Numbered from the stretch's first letter, positions 11,705 through 23,040 are shown. The stretch: 64,000 nucleotides of DNA from Ailurus styani (GCA_002007465.1 LNAC01000852.1:310001-374000); one strand, 5' to 3'. Translations and numbers: made by a program. The notes: generated by a model not told the origin, from the letters alone.

Positions 11705-12077
11705 TTTTTTAAGTTTTTTGGGTATTTTTTGAGAGAGCCAGAGAGAGCACTCAAGTGGGGCCAGGATAGGCAGAGGGAGTGAATCTTTTTTTTTTTTTTA
11801 AGATTTTATTTATTTGAGAGAAAGAGAGTGCGCATGCAATGAGTAGGGGGGAGGGGCAGAGGGAGAAGGAGACTCCCCGCTGAGCAAGGAGCCCCGACAC
11901 CTGGGATCGTGACCTGAGCCGAAGGCAGCCACTTCACCGAATGAACCACCCAGGGGCCCTGGAGAGAGAGAATCTTAAGCAGGTTCTACACTCAGCATGG
12001 GGCTCGATCTCATGACCCTGAGATCATGACCTGAGCTGAAATTAAGAACACAACTAACGGAGCCACCCAGGTGCCCC
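11705..12077 (-). mobile_element. CAN SINE split by another CAN SINE
   Basis: The outer, older copy on the minus strand runs from a T-rich end at about 11705 to the reversed head 'gagccacccaggtgcccc' at 12077. A second minus-strand SINE (about 11786-11960) has landed in its CT-rich middle. The imperfect repeat 'gagtgaatctt' / 'gagagaatctt' marks the junctions. Confidence 0.8.
11786..11960 (-). mobile_element. CAN SINE nested in an older SINE
   Basis: This is a complete reversed SINE: poly-T, 'aagattttatttatttgaga', body, then 'gaaccacccaggggccc'. It sits inside the 11705-12077 copy. Confidence 0.85.
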
Positions 12078-12079
12078 AA

Positions 12080-12166
12080 GAATTTAAGTAATCTCTACAC
12101 CCAATGTGGGGCTCGAACTTACAACCCTGGGATCAAGAGTCACATGCTCTACCACCTGGGGGTCCA
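12080..12166 (-). mobile_element. CAN SINE, short tRNA-head type
   Basis: The phrases 'aatctctacacccaatgtgg' and 'gatcaagagtcacatgctct' are the reversed head of the short subtype. It abuts the nested pair to its left. Confidence 0.75.
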
Positions 12167-12494
12167 TCCCTGTAGAGGTTTTTAGTCACACAGGCAAATA
12201 CTGTACGTAAGAGCAATCAAATCAGAATAGCATGTTAGACCAACGTGTTGGACCAATGTCAGACCACTGCAAAAACAATACAGCTTCTGTAGCGGGAGAG
12301 CCCCACCTTTCCTCCTGCTCAGGGGAAACGGCCTCACCTGGACCTTGGAGGTCAGAGCAGGAAGTCCACAAGGCCCTCTGCAGTGAGCAAACAGACCTGA
12401 GAATGCCCTGTTCCACAAAGGTGAAGGATTCCATCACCACCGTATTTCTGAGGGTTTAAAAATATTCTGCCATCCCCAAGAATGTCCCCAAGCC

Positions 12495-12700
12495 AGGGGT
12501 CAGCATACCAGGCCCACAGGCCCTCAGAGGCCTGTTTTGTAAACATAGCCCTGGTCAGCTCCTTTACTGCCCACAGCTGTTTTCTGGCTACACAGCAGAG
12601 TTGATCCAAAGCTACTCATTAGGTTATTATGAGGACTCACCTGGTCAAAATACTTATCATCTGGCCCCTTACAGAAGTTTGTCAACTCCTGCACTAAACC
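12495..12700. mobile_element. hAT-type DNA transposon remnant
   Basis: It starts near 'caggggtcagcataccaggc' and ends near 'tttgtcaactcctgcact', the recognisable terminal inverted sequences of a mammal-wide non-autonomous hAT family. I am not certain of the exact family name. Confidence 0.6.
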
Positions 12701-12834
12701 ACTAGGGTTGAATGACCAGGGCCACAGCATTCTCCTTAAATTGCTTTAAAAACTTACCAGGAAGTGCAGAAAATCTACTCCTCTCACTCCCCCACGCCCT
12801 AGTCATAAACATCATGTTTCACCACTCTGGAAGC

Positions 12835-13085
12835 TGACAGTTTATAAAGAAAAAGAACTTCAACAACACGGTGATCACAGTTAATAACACTGCACTGCGT
12901 ATCTCAAAGTTGTGAAGAGAGTACATCTTACAAGTTATCACCACAAAGAAAAAAAGTTGTAACTGTGGTAACAGACGTTAACTAGATTTATTGGGGTGAT
13001 CATTTTGCAATACACACAAATACTGAATCATTACGATGTACACCTAAGACTAGCATATGTCTATTTTACCTCAAATTTTTTTTGA
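12835..13085 (+). mobile_element. L1 3' end fragment
   Basis: L1 3'UTR phrases are present: 'acggtgatcacagttaataa', 'ggtgatcattttgcaataca', 'gatgtacacctaagactagc'. Confidence 0.7.
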
Positions 13086-13116
13086 AGAAAAATCTTTTAA
13101 AATTCACGTGCATGAC

Positions 13117-13338
13117 AGGGCACTTGGGTGGGCTCAGTTGGTTAGGCCCCAGCCTTTAGCTCAGGTCATGATCCCGGGGTCCTGGGATGGAGTCCCACAT
13201 TGGGCTTCCTGCTCAGCAGGGAGTCTGCTTGTCCCTCTCCTCTGCCCCTCCCCTACCTCCCCACCCCTGCTAAGGCTTGCTCTCTCTTGCTAATCCACCC
13301 TCCCCCCACCTCTCAAATAAATAAAAATATTTTTAAAA
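13117..13338 (+). mobile_element. CAN SINE
   Basis: Full-length but diverged copy flanked by imperfect duplications of AAAATTCACGTGCA. The C-rich middle contains extra sequence. Confidence 0.88.
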
Positions 13339-13524
13339 AAAAATTCATGTGCACGTTTAGTATTATGTAGTGGAAATTCCAAAGAGAGAGATGGACAAGT
13401 GAAAATGAATGAGAGGAACCAAATTCTCCGTTGTGTTTTTTCCAGGACTTGAAATTTTCCAAAGAAAGGCCACCTCCCACATGGATGCCAAGACTACATC
13501 TTGGCAGGAACTCCCGAATTATCC

Positions 13525-13790
13525 TCCAGTTCAAGAGTTGGCAAACTGCAGCCCAAAGGCTGAATCCTGCCAGCCACCTGTTTCTGTACACTGCCCATAA
13601 GTCTAGTTTTCACAGTGTTGAACGGTTGAAAAAAAATCAAAAGAATAGTTCTGCACATGCAATTAAAATTTGGATGTCCATAAATAAAGTTCTATTGGGA
13701 CACAACCAGTCCCATTCATTTTGCCTTGTCTGTGGCTGTCAGGCCGCAAGAACTGAGTCTACCAGCAGGACATCTGCATCCCAGAGGGCA
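13525..13790. mobile_element. hAT-type DNA transposon remnant
   Basis: It belongs to the same family as 12495-12700 but in the opposite orientation: 'gttggcaaactgcagcccaa' near the left end and 'ataaagttctattgggacac' internally. Confidence 0.6.
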
Positions 13791-13799
13791 TACAGGATG

Positions 13800-14530
13800 C
13801 TCCACGGGGGCTAGGGAAAAAGATCCTGGAGTTACATTAATTTGTATCCAAAAAGTGTGAGAGCAACTATGTTTCAGTAATGTAACTATCAAATAAAAAT
13901 AACTTGCAAACACATGCAATATATTAATTTTATTATCTTATACTATATTACATTATGCTAATTCTATTATTACGACCATAAAATAAATACTAACAGTGCT
14001 AATAAGTGTAGAAACTGACTCTGCATGCTAAGTCCCTCTGCTGAAGGTCACAAGTCGCCACCCTCTGAGGGTCCTGAGGAACTCCTCTGACTTGTTTGGC
14101 ACGAGCACAGTGAGGTGGACAAATTATAACTACACTAAACCTTAATAGGAAGCTTCAACATTCATATAAAAAGCACAAATTGAAGTTACTCTAATAAACG
14201 TAAGCATGGGCAAACACAAGCCCACCGCTGGGAAGGCACAGGCTTCTTATGCTCAGTTCTGTGTGAGCCATGTCACAAAGTAAAACCTATGATGATATAA
14301 TCAGATCTGACAAGAAACAGGCCAAAAATACAATTCAAGGAGTATATGAAAGAGGGCTTTCCCTCCACTGTCACTAAGCATGAATCCAGTCCTAAGAATA
14401 TCCTGGGCCTTGAGATACGAGACAGGAACAACAGCACATGCACCTAATTTATAAAATTGTAACATATAGGCGAGGGCTAAACATTTGTTTAATTGAGATA
14501 ATTGATATATAACATTGAATTAATTTTAAG
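13800..14530. other. GOLM1 intron 1, no gene seen
   Basis: AT-rich unique sequence with no exon-like signal on either strand. Confidence 0.5.
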
Positions 14531-14535
14531 TTTTT

Positions 14536-14747
14536 TATTTTTATTTTTTTATTTTTAAAGATTTTATTTATTTATTTGATAGAGAGAGGGAGACGGTGAG
14601 AGAGGAAACACAAGCAGGGGGAGTGGGAGAGGGAGAGGCAGGCTCCCCACTGAGCAGGGAGCCCGAAGCGGGGCTCGAACCCAGGACCCTGGGATCATGA
14701 CCTGAGCCGAAGGCAGACGCTTAATGACTGAGCCACCCGGGCGCCCC
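14536..14747 (-). mobile_element. CAN SINE, full length
   Basis: Reversed copy from T-rich tail to 'gagccacccgggcgcccc', flanked by AAGTTTTT-type duplications. Confidence 0.92.
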
Positions 14748-15315
14748 AAGTTTTTGTTTTTTGAACTAATGATAATGATCAAAAAAGTTTGGAAACCACA
14801 GCAAACTATCATCTATATCACCATGATCAAATTATATAGTACTCATATATCTTTTCCTCCTGTCAGGCATTAATTAATCTTCAGAATCTTAGCAAGGGAA
14901 AGTTCTATTAACACAACCCTGGAGGGTTTTAAATAAAAGTAGGATCAAACTATTATAACAATCAGAGAAGGCATGATTTTTTTTTTCTTCTGAAAGTGTA
15001 GGAAATTCACTGTGTGCAACAAAGTAGGCTCCCTGGGAACTGGGTAAGCATTTCTGAAACTTCAAGCCAAGTCTTTTCACGTAATCTCATCAGTCACTGG
15101 AAAAGTCTAGAAAAGAAAATGACCACAACCTCAGTATGTTTTTTTGCTAGAGGAAGTGGGGAGCAGGCAAATGAAATACCACTCACACTTTTCTAAGGTG
15201 AGACAAAATATCAAGACCATTCCTCCTACTTTTGCAAAACAACACCAAAAAACAAAAAACTAAGTCTTTGTTTTAGCTTTTTTTTTTTTTTTTTTTTTTA
15301 ACAACCACCAAAAAA

Positions 15316-15530
15316 GGGCGCCTGGGTGGCTCTGTGGGTTAAAGCCGCTGCCTTCGGCTCAGGTCATGATCCCAGGGTCCTGGGATCGAGGCCCGCATCG
15401 GGCTCTCTGCTCAGCAGGGAGCCTGCTTCCTCCTCTCTCCTCTCTCTCTGCCTGCCTCTCTGCCTACTTGTAATCTCTCTCTCTGTGTCAAATGAATAAA
15501 TAAAATCTTAAAAACAAAACAAAACAAAAA
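15316..15530 (+). mobile_element. CAN SINE, full length
   Basis: Complete copy with the mustelid-like 'gggttaaagccgctgccttc' head and an extended A-rich tail. It is preceded by a 25-base T-run near 15275. Confidence 0.92.
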
Positions 15531-15544
15531 AAAACAACAAAAAA

Positions 15545-16920
15545 GAAGTGCTTCCTTTTCCCTTATCCAAATGAGGGATGTTATTTCTCACCTTAGGTCA
15601 TTAAAAAAAAAAAAAAGGTAATAAAACAGCACAACTACATTAAAGTCAGGGCATGGGGCCTCTCATCCCTCATCTGGGCCTCCTGCCCTGCCTTCCTGGG
15701 GCTGGCCTTCTCCGGGGGCCAGGCCACCTTCAAGCTCCCTTTCACTAAAGTACCAGCCAGGGCGCTGCGCTCAGCACAGCCTGCTAGGAGTGACACCCGC
15801 ACCTTCCACCTCCTCCCAGGAGAAACAGATTTCCCAGGCTCTGCCTTTTGTGCTTCTGATGCAGAAAGCCTGCCTCCACATTCACAGGGTTTTCAATAAG
15901 GTCAGCAGTTTCCTCCCTGCTGGGGGAAAGCGGCCCCACAAACCCCCAGGCCAGACACAGTCAACCATCCTCACTTCTGTTTCCGGCCCACTTCTCAAAA
16001 AATAATATAAATACAAAAGGTTTTCATCCCCCATCAATAACTAGCCCCATGGCCAGCAGTTGGAAAGGAGACAGGATCCTTAGCTCCCAACAGCAATGCC
16101 ATCCATACCTGATACCCCGCAGCACCCCCAACTACTCCTTCCTCTCATTCTTGGTCCTTCATTTTTGAACAAAATCGATGGGGGGAAAATGTGATAACCT
16201 CTCCACCGGAGAACAAAATATGACTGCAAGAGCTGATTGTTTTCTTTAAACATCCTCAGAATTCAATGTCTTTTTGACCACTGGTACCTTAAAAATTGAG
16301 TTCTGGCCTAGGGACAGAAGTCTCACCGAATCACTGCTGTCTACTCACGAATAAAATTACTCCTCCCATGCCTGAGCTTACCTTTATCTTCTATAACATA
16401 AGCAGGAGGGGCCAGAATGCCCCAGGAGACCCACGAGGACCAGACTGCCAAGAGATTCCACGGCTCCCCTGGTCTCATGGTCCAAAAATTTCAGAAATAC
16501 TAAAACTGCCTAAATTTGAACCACTCCGATGGCTATAAGCCAAAGAGAGTCCCTCGAAAGCTGTTAAATATTTCTTCAGACTGTGGGACATCTTAATAAT
16601 CCACTCCTAGGAATGTCCCTCAACATGTGCGGAATTTCGAGCCTGGGGCCTTGGAGACCCCAAACCAGACAGACAAAGGAAATCGCAGACCCATAAAAGC
16701 CACACAAGTTTGGTTGGGCAAATTCGGAAAACGGATATCGGAAAATGATCAGCAACATCACGGCATTCCCAATACAACAGCCCTTAAATTCTGCTAAAAA
16801 GAACATTCATCAAAGTAGGTATTTTCTTCTTTTACCTTAAAAAAAAAATCATTACGAACGTCAAGCAGGGTGTAAAACAGAAACTGTATAAACCCAGGAG
16901 ACTGTTTTTACGGCAGAGCC
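15545..16920. other. GOLM1 intron 1 near the promoter, no gene seen
   Basis: Unique sequence between the last SINE and the CpG island. No coding signal is recognised. Proximity to the island makes it a plausible place for regulatory elements, but none can be named from sequence. Confidence 0.4.
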
Positions 16921-16924
16921 GAAG

Positions 16925-18090
16925 TTCTACGGATGCCCCACACGGTCCAAGGTGGGAAACGCGCCAAGGACGGCACCTGGAGCATCCCCGAGACCGGCTC
17001 CGGGCGCTGCGGCGGCCAGCGAGCGACTCAGGGACCCGGCGCCCCGCTCCCGGTCACCTGCCGGGGCGCGACCGCTGCCAACGTGGGCGCCCGAGCGCCG
17101 GGACGCGGAGGCGACCGGCACCCGTGCCGCTTCGGCGCTGCACGCTTCCGACTTCGGACGCCGACGCGCGTGGCAAAGCGGCGAACAAAAAAAAGAAAGG
17201 CCCCGCGCGCCCCAGCCCGGCCTCCGCCCGGACAGACGCCCTCGCACAGCCCCTCGCGGCGGCCGGGGCCTGGGGGCGGAGGCGGCCCCGGGCGCGCTCC
17301 GGTGACAGGCTGAGNNNNNNNNNNNNNNNNNNNNNNNNNNNNNNNNNNNNNNNNNNNNNNNNNNNNNNNNNNNNNNNNNNNNNNNNNNNNNNNNNNNNNN
17401 NNNNNNNNNNNNNNNNNNNNNNNNNNNNNNNNNNNNNNNNNNNNNNNNNNNNNNNNNNNNNNNNNNNNNNNNNNNNNNNNNNNNNNNNNNNNNNNNNNNN
17501 NNNNNNNNNNNNNNNNNNNNNNNNNNNNNNNNNNNNNNNNNNNNNNNNNNNNNNNNNNNNNNNNNNNNNNNNNNNNNNNNNNNNNNNNNNNNNNNNNNNN
17601 NNNNNNNNNNNNNNNNNNNNNNNNNNNNNNNNNNNNNNNNNNNNNNNNNNNNNNNNNNNNNNNNNNNNNNNNNNNNNNNNNNNNNNNNNNNNNNNNNNNN
17701 NNNNNNNNNNNNNNNNNNNNNNNNNNNNNNNNNNNNNNNNNNNNNNNNNNNNNNNNNNNNNNNNNNNNNNNNNNNNNNNNNNNNNCCCGAGCTTCCTACG
17801 GAGGTGCAGGGGTGGGGAGCGGCGGCGCGGGCCAAAGGCACGACCTCTCACCTCGCCCCCACCCCGGTCCGGAGGGAATTGTCCGGAATGTATGTGGAGT
17901 GTCTCCAGCGCCACCGACCTTGCCACACGCGGGTCTCTTTCAGTGGTCCCGGCCCAAACTCCCCGGAGGAAAAGGGGCCAAGGAGTAACAGGAATTTAGG
18001 GGGTCGAGTCTCACAGATTTGTCCTTTTCCTTCCACCCATCCGTCCCAGTTCCTAACCTCCCCACGACTGGTCTCTCTCAGGCTCTAATT
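16925..18090 (-). promoter_or_regulatory. CpG island, probable GOLM1 promoter and exon 1
   Basis: This is the only strongly CpG-dense stretch in the left third of the window. It lies about 10 kb upstream of GOLM1 exon 2, where the untranslated first exon is expected. A good minus-strand donor, CCGGCAG then GTGACC, ends a candidate exon at 17058. A second possible donor, GCGAG then GTGAGA, is at about 17850. No TATA box is evident. The island is broken by an assembly gap, so the start site cannot be placed. The island and donors are seen directly; the assignment to GOLM1 is inference from position and orientation. Confidence 0.6.
17315..17785. other. Assembly gap (471 N) inside the CpG island
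   Basis: Unresolved bases, typical of a GC-rich promoter dropout. Long open frames that cross it on both strands are artefacts of N codons. Confidence 0.99.
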
Positions 18091-18312
18091 TGTGGGGCTG
18101 TGACCCTCCCGACTACTTGTGGATAAAACGAAGACTCCCGGGAGCTGCGCAAGTGCGATCTTCGGGTACTGTCTGAGGATGAAGCCAGGGAGGCTGAATT
18201 TTAAACAGCGCCCGGAGCGCACGTTTGTTCGAGAAGCCCCGTTAGACCACGCCTCCCCGAGCGGAGGCCACAGAAAGAAGGATCTGCAGGCTATCCATAC
18301 CAGAAAATTCTA

Positions 18313-18480
18313 AAACAGTGCTTCTTAACCCCGACAGCACTGGCCAGACATTAACAAATATCTGGGAGCTTTCGGAGTATTTGGATGCCAGGGCCCCACC
18401 TCCAGGGTTCTGAGCCCGAATATGGGCATTTTTGTTTGCTATAAAGCTTGCCAGATGATTCTAACAGACGGTCAGCACTA
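18313..18480 (+). mobile_element. hAT DNA transposon (MER5A-like)
   Basis: It starts 'cagtgcttcttaaccccgac' and continues with 'gggccccacctccagggttc', 'atatgggcatttttgtttgc' and 'ccagatgattctaacagacg', the normal order of the family. Confidence 0.6.
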
Positions 18481-19084
18481 AGAATAATTCCAGGTTTATC
18501 TCTTTTCAAGCCTACCTAGCTCTGGTTTCTGGCAAAGGAACCTCTTCCTCTCACCCTTCCCAAATCGCAATCACACACACACTGCGCACACACAAAACAG
18601 CCACAAACAAGTAAATACACAGACTCCTAAGGGAATGCTCACAGTCAAAATGGTTTTCAACCAGAAGAAAGACTCACCTTGAGAAATGTGACCAAGATTC
18701 CTTACTGCCACCTTAGCATGGTCTCCTTAAATTCAGGAAACGGATCTTTGATGAGCCAAAAACCTCTTAGCTGGATTTAGAGTAATATTCTATAGCCTAA
18801 AATGATATTTTTGTGACCTGCTGTTAGACTGTTGCCCTACTGGACCAAGACTGCAAAAGCCAGGGGTGTGCTGGACATCAGCCTTGGCTTTTCCGATGAC
18901 TTTGTATCACTCCTTTCTAATCTTCTACGGACTTTAAGTGACCACAATCAGGATTTTCGGATAGGTACAATAAATTGCTCCTTCTGGCTCCCCTAGTTAT
19001 GTTCTGCCTTCTTAGGCTGGTGGGCCATAACTTCCACCTCATTTGCATCTAAGATTCCATTTATCAATAACTAGTGACTAAGCC

Positions 19085-19771
19085 AGTGATTTTTTTCCAG
19101 TTTTATTGAGAAATAATTGATCTATCTCACTGTATAGGTTTAAGGTGTCCAGCATGATGGCTTGATTTACAGACATTGTAAAGTGATTACCACAGTTCAG
19201 CTAACATCCAGCTTCTCATATAGTTACAATTGTTAAGAAAGAAGAAAAAAGGAAGAAAAAATTTCTCCTTGTGATGAGAACTCTTACGATTAACTCTGCT
19301 AACCACTTTCCATAAATCATATGGCAGTGTTAGCACTAGTCATCACGTTGTACGTCACATCCCTTGGTACCTATTTATCTTATAACTGCAAGTTTGTGCC
19401 TTTCCACCTTTCTCCAATTCCCGGCTCCTTGCCCCACCACCTCTGGTGACCACAAGTCTGATCTTCTTTCCCTATGATTTTTTTTAAGAATTCATATATA
19501 AATGAAGTCATACAGTATTTGTCTTTGTCTGACTTATTTTGCTTAGCGTAACGCCCTCAAGGCCTATCCATGTTATCATAAATGGTAGGATTTTCTTTCT
19601 ATGACTGAATAATATTCCACTATGTGTGCATATGTGTATATATGTACACATACCACATCCTTATCCATGCATCCATTGATGGACACGTAAGTTGTTTCCA
19701 CATCTTGGCTATTATAATGCTGCTGTGAATATGGGGGTGCATATGTCTTTCTGAGTTAATGTTTTTGTTTT
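19085..19771 (-). mobile_element. L1 3' portion, continued at 20206
   Basis: Reversed L1 3'UTR and ORF2 end: 'ttttattgagaaataattga', 'gacttattttgcttagcgta', 'gaataatattccactatgtg'. A SINE interrupts it, and it resumes at 20206-20315 with 'aataaatacccagaagtgga'. Confidence 0.8.
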
Positions 19772-20205
19772 GTTTTGTTTAATTTTTTTTAAAAAGATTT
19801 TATTTATTTATTTGACAGAGAGAGAGAGATCACAAGTAGGCAGAGAGGCAGGCAGAGAGAGAGGAGGGAGCAGGCTCCCCTCGGAGCAGGGAGCCCGATG
19901 AGGGCCTCGATCCCAGGACTCTGAGATCATGACCTGAGCTGACACCAATATTCAGTCACTCAACCGACTGAGCCACCCAGGCACCCCGAAGTTTGGCATT
20001 GTAAAGATGCAGATATACATACAGGATTTGCATTCTTTATAAAGTTCTCTTCGATTTCTTTGAGGCCTCTCACCCAAAATATTTAAACTAATCAATCGCC
20101 TGCCCTAAAAATTCAACTGGACAGATTCTGATTAACTGATATGCAAGGGACTGTGACCTGAGCCGAAGGCAGAGGCTTTAACCCACTGAGCCACCCAGGC
20201 ACCTC
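19772..20205 (-). mobile_element. CAN SINE containing a 244-base foreign patch
   Basis: The outer ends are a normal reversed SINE flanked by GTTTTTGTTTT duplications (19761-19771 and from 20206). The middle, 19912-20155, is not SINE consensus: it is a copy of 21333-21576, including another SINE's head and about 165 bases of unrelated unique sequence. After the patch the host SINE resumes with 'acctgagccgaaggcagagg'. Confidence 0.85.
19912..20155. repeat. 244-base duplicated patch (derived copy)
   Basis: Aligned by eye to 21333-21576: equal length, two mismatches seen (near 20096 and 20105). The junctions fall on SINE homology at the left ('tcccaggact') and a short match at the right ('ctgtg'/'tgacctgag'). 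Confidence 0.9.
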
Positions 20206-20320
20206 GTTTTTGTTTTCTTTGAATAAATACCCAGAAGTGGAATTGCTGGATCATATGATAGTTTTATTTTTAATTTTGAGGCTCTTCCATAGTGTCTGCC
20301 ATAATTAAACCCATGATTCT

Positions 20321-20450
20321 TTTTTTTTTAAGTAGGCTCCATGCCCAGTGTAGAGACCACAGTGGGGCTTGAACTCACAACCCTAAGATCAAGACCTGAG
20401 TGGATATCAAGACTTGGATGCTTAACTGACTGAACCACCCAGGAGCCCCC
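20321..20450 (-). mobile_element. CAN SINE, short type
   Basis: Reversed short copy: 'tgcccagtgtagagaccaca' through 'gaaccacccaggagccccc'. Confidence 0.75.
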
Positions 20451-20462
20451 AGCCCATGATTC

Positions 20463-21050
20463 TTTTTTTTTAATTTAAATTCAATAAACCAACATAAAGT
20501 ACATACTTAGTTTCAGGTGTAGTGTTCAATAATTTATCCATTGCATACAATACCCAGTACTCATCACATCACTTGCCCTCCTTAATGCCCACCACCCAGT
20601 TACCCCATCCCCCACCCACGTCCCCTCCATTAATCCTCAAGTGAGAGTCTCTCATGGTTTTTCTCCCTCCCTGATGACTTCCCATTCAGTTTTCCTTCCC
20701 TTCCCCTATGATCCTCTGTGCTCTTATCTTCCGCATATGAGTGAAGCCATATGATAATTGTCTTTATCTGACTGACATTTCACTCAGCCTAACACCCTCC
20801 AGTTCCATCCACGTTGATGTAAATGGTGAGTATTCATCCTTTCTGATGGCTGAGTAATGTTCCATTGTATATATGAACCATAGGTTCTTTGTCCATTCAT
20901 CTGTTGATGGACATCTCGGCTCTTTCCATAGTTTGGCTATTGTGGACATTGCTGCTATGAACATTGGGGTGAAGGTGTTCCTTTGGATCACTACATCTGT
21001 ATCTTTGGGGTAAATACCTAGTAGTGCAACTGTCCAGCCGATGATTCTTA
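20463..21050 (-). mobile_element. Carnivore L1, 3' end
   Basis: Reversed young carnivore L1: 'aattcaataaaccaacataa', 'ccttaatgcccaccacccag', 'tccattgtatatatgaacca', ending near 'ttggggtaaatacctagtag'. The 136-codon minus frame at 20764-21174 is a remnant of the ORF2 C-terminus and is not an intact gene. Confidence 0.85.
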
Positions 21051-21175
21051 AACATTTATGCAACAGGTCCACGTGTCTAGGTGTTAGAACAGGTGTTTGA
21101 ATCAATACATCTTTGCTGAGGGGTAAGCAGTTCTTTTCAAGTTTCATGAGGTTCCTTATGATGAAATTTGGCATT

Positions 21176-21408
21176 TTTTTAAAAAAAGATTTATTTTATT
21201 AAAAAAAAGATTTATTTTATTTATTTATTTTAGAGAGAAAATGAGTGTGTGAGCTGGGGGGAAAGGCAGAGGGAGAGAGAAAGAATCTCAACAGACTCCC
21301 TGTTGAACATGGAGCCCAATGGGGGGCTCCATCCCAGGACTCTGAGATCATGACCTGAGCTGACACCAATATTCAGTCACTCAACCGACTGAGCCACCCA
21401 GGCACCCC
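21176..21408 (-). mobile_element. CAN SINE (source of the duplicated patch)
   Basis: Reversed copy with flanking duplications, AAATTTGGCATT at about 21164-21175 and GAAGTTTGGCATT at 21409-21421. Because the unique right flank and the duplication belong together here, this locus is the original of the 244-base patch. Confidence 0.85.
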
Positions 21409-21576
21409 GAAGTTTGGCATTGTAAAGATGCAGATATACATACAGGATTTGCATTCTTTATAAAGTTCTCTTCGATTTCTTTGAGGCCTCTCACCCAAAA
21501 TATTTAAACTAATCAATCACCTGCCTTAAAAATTCAACTGGACAGATTCTGATTAACTGATATGCAAGGGACTGTG
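21333..21576. repeat. 244-base duplicated patch (source copy)
   Basis: The head of the 21176-21408 SINE plus 168 bases of its right flank, copied to 19912-20155. The frame at 21509-21691 overlaps it but has no family signature. Confidence 0.9.
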
Positions 21577-21654
21577 GTGGTTGGTTACAGTGGGCATCCA
21601 TGTTTTGTCTGTCAAGCAAGCAATGTCCTCTCCAGCTCAAGGGATGGACCTTAT

Positions 21655-22130
21655 ATAAGTTTCCTATTTGCTGCCCTAACAAATCATTCAACTTAAACTA
21701 ACACAAATTTAGTATCTTAAAGCTCTGTAGGTCAAAACTTTCACCAAGGCGTCAGCAGGACTGCATTCCTCTCTGGAGGGTCTAGAGAAATCCCTTTCTT
21801 GCCTTTTCCAGTTGCTAACTTCTTCCTGCCTTCCTGGGCTTATGACCCCCTGCCTCCACCTTCAAAACCAGCAATCTCATAGTTAGTAACATCTTTCTAA
21901 TCCTGCTTCCATAGTCACATCTCTCAGATTGTTGGAAAGTTTTCCTTACTTCTTAGAATCCTTGTGATTACACTGGTCTCACCCAAATAATGCAAGGTCA
22001 TCTTTCCGCCTCAAGGCCCTTAAATTAATCACATCTGTAAAAGTCCCTTTTGCATGTAAGGTCATATTAACAGACTCCCGGGATGAAGACGTGGATGTCT
22101 TGGGGGGGCATTATTCTGTCTACCAGAGAC
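21655..22130 (-). mobile_element. MaLR (MLT1-type) LTR
   Basis: Reversed MLT1-like LTR: 'tttgctgccctaacaaatca', 'tcttgccttttccagttgct', 'tgtaaaagtccctttt', 'gacgtggatgtcttgg'. Old and diverged. Confidence 0.65.
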
Positions 22131-23036
22131 CCCTAAACTTAGCCGATCCATTACACTGTTCCTGGAATGAACAAAGTGATGATTCGAGGACTGAAAAATA
22201 TTGAAATGCACTTATCTCAGTGATAGCACCCATCTATCTCAGCACATAATTCTGTAGGGGTGGTTTCTGTGCATTCCCAAAGCCCCGCTCTTTAATTTAC
22301 ACTTTAATTCTTAGACTTTGCCAGTAGCCTGGAATTTGCTGGAACTAAATGTGATAGTAGACATCAGTGTAGTATCAATTAGAGTTCTTGGTTGCAAACA
22401 ACAGGAACAGCCTCTATCAATCATCAGGAAGAGGGGAATTAATTGGATAAATGTCAGGGTGTCACAGAATCAATGGTGACAATCGGTGAAATCATATTGA
22501 TTGATTTCTAATCAACTTGGAAAACCTGGATGCTGCAGAAAGCTAAGGAGCAGAAATCACTGCAAAAGTGACACAGCAGAAAGAGTGTGTAGTCTGCGTG
22601 CCGCACTCCTGAATCTTTAAGAAAAAGGACCCCCAACTGACCCCATGTTCTTGTAACACTAGCTCGAGATACATAGTGTCTGGAGGGGGCTTCTAGTTGG
22701 AGGAATCTGATTCTGAGCCTATCACCCCAGGCTAACAGGGACAACTCATCTGGTTTCTGCAGTGGGATGGGGCTACTAATTCTCATCAAGGCTACACCAA
22801 GGCTACATGCCAATGTCCCCCAAAAAGGAGATTGGGATGCCTATAAAAAGAGAAGATAGAATGCTGGCAGGCAAAAAAAACCTAGCAAATGTCCCCCATA
22901 AATATCCAAAGAAATTCAAAGGGCAAAGGGGAGGCAGAAATCTTATCTATTTAGAAAAATCAGGAGAGACCACAGAGAAAGTAGATGTAGAACAGGGGCT
23001 ATCCTATAGAAATGGAATTAAGGCACATATGTAATT
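22131..23036. other. Intergenic, no gene seen
   Basis: No coding or RNA gene is recognised. The segment 22345-22450 looks like an old interspersed repeat that I cannot classify. Confidence 0.45.
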
Positions 23037-23040
23037 TTAT

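Larger units (their letters stand above)
1..17058 (-). other. GOLM1: GOLM1 gene, 5' portion (exon 1 region to intron 3)
   Basis: This is the transcribed span of GOLM1 (Golgi membrane protein 1, GP73), a type II cis-Golgi membrane protein, read on the minus strand. It is anchored by coding exon 2 (6587-6735) and exon 3 (5221-5400), whose translations match the conserved N-terminus of the mammalian protein. Intron 2 is 1.2 kb. Intron 1 would be about 10 kb if transcription starts in the CpG island near 17 kb. I found no match to exon 4 (the segment beginning AVLVNN) on the minus strand between 1 and 5220, so the rest of the gene lies left of the window. The right boundary given is only a candidate exon 1 donor and is inference. 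Confidence 0.85.

Noticed and set aside
16927..17999. Three 290-304-codon open frames on both strands in the CpG island
   Set aside because: Most of each frame is N codons from the 471-base gap. The flanks are ordinary GC-rich promoter sequence.
20764..21174. 136-codon minus-strand frame as a host gene
   Set aside because: The translation is the C-terminal part of L1 ORF2 joined to flanking sequence.
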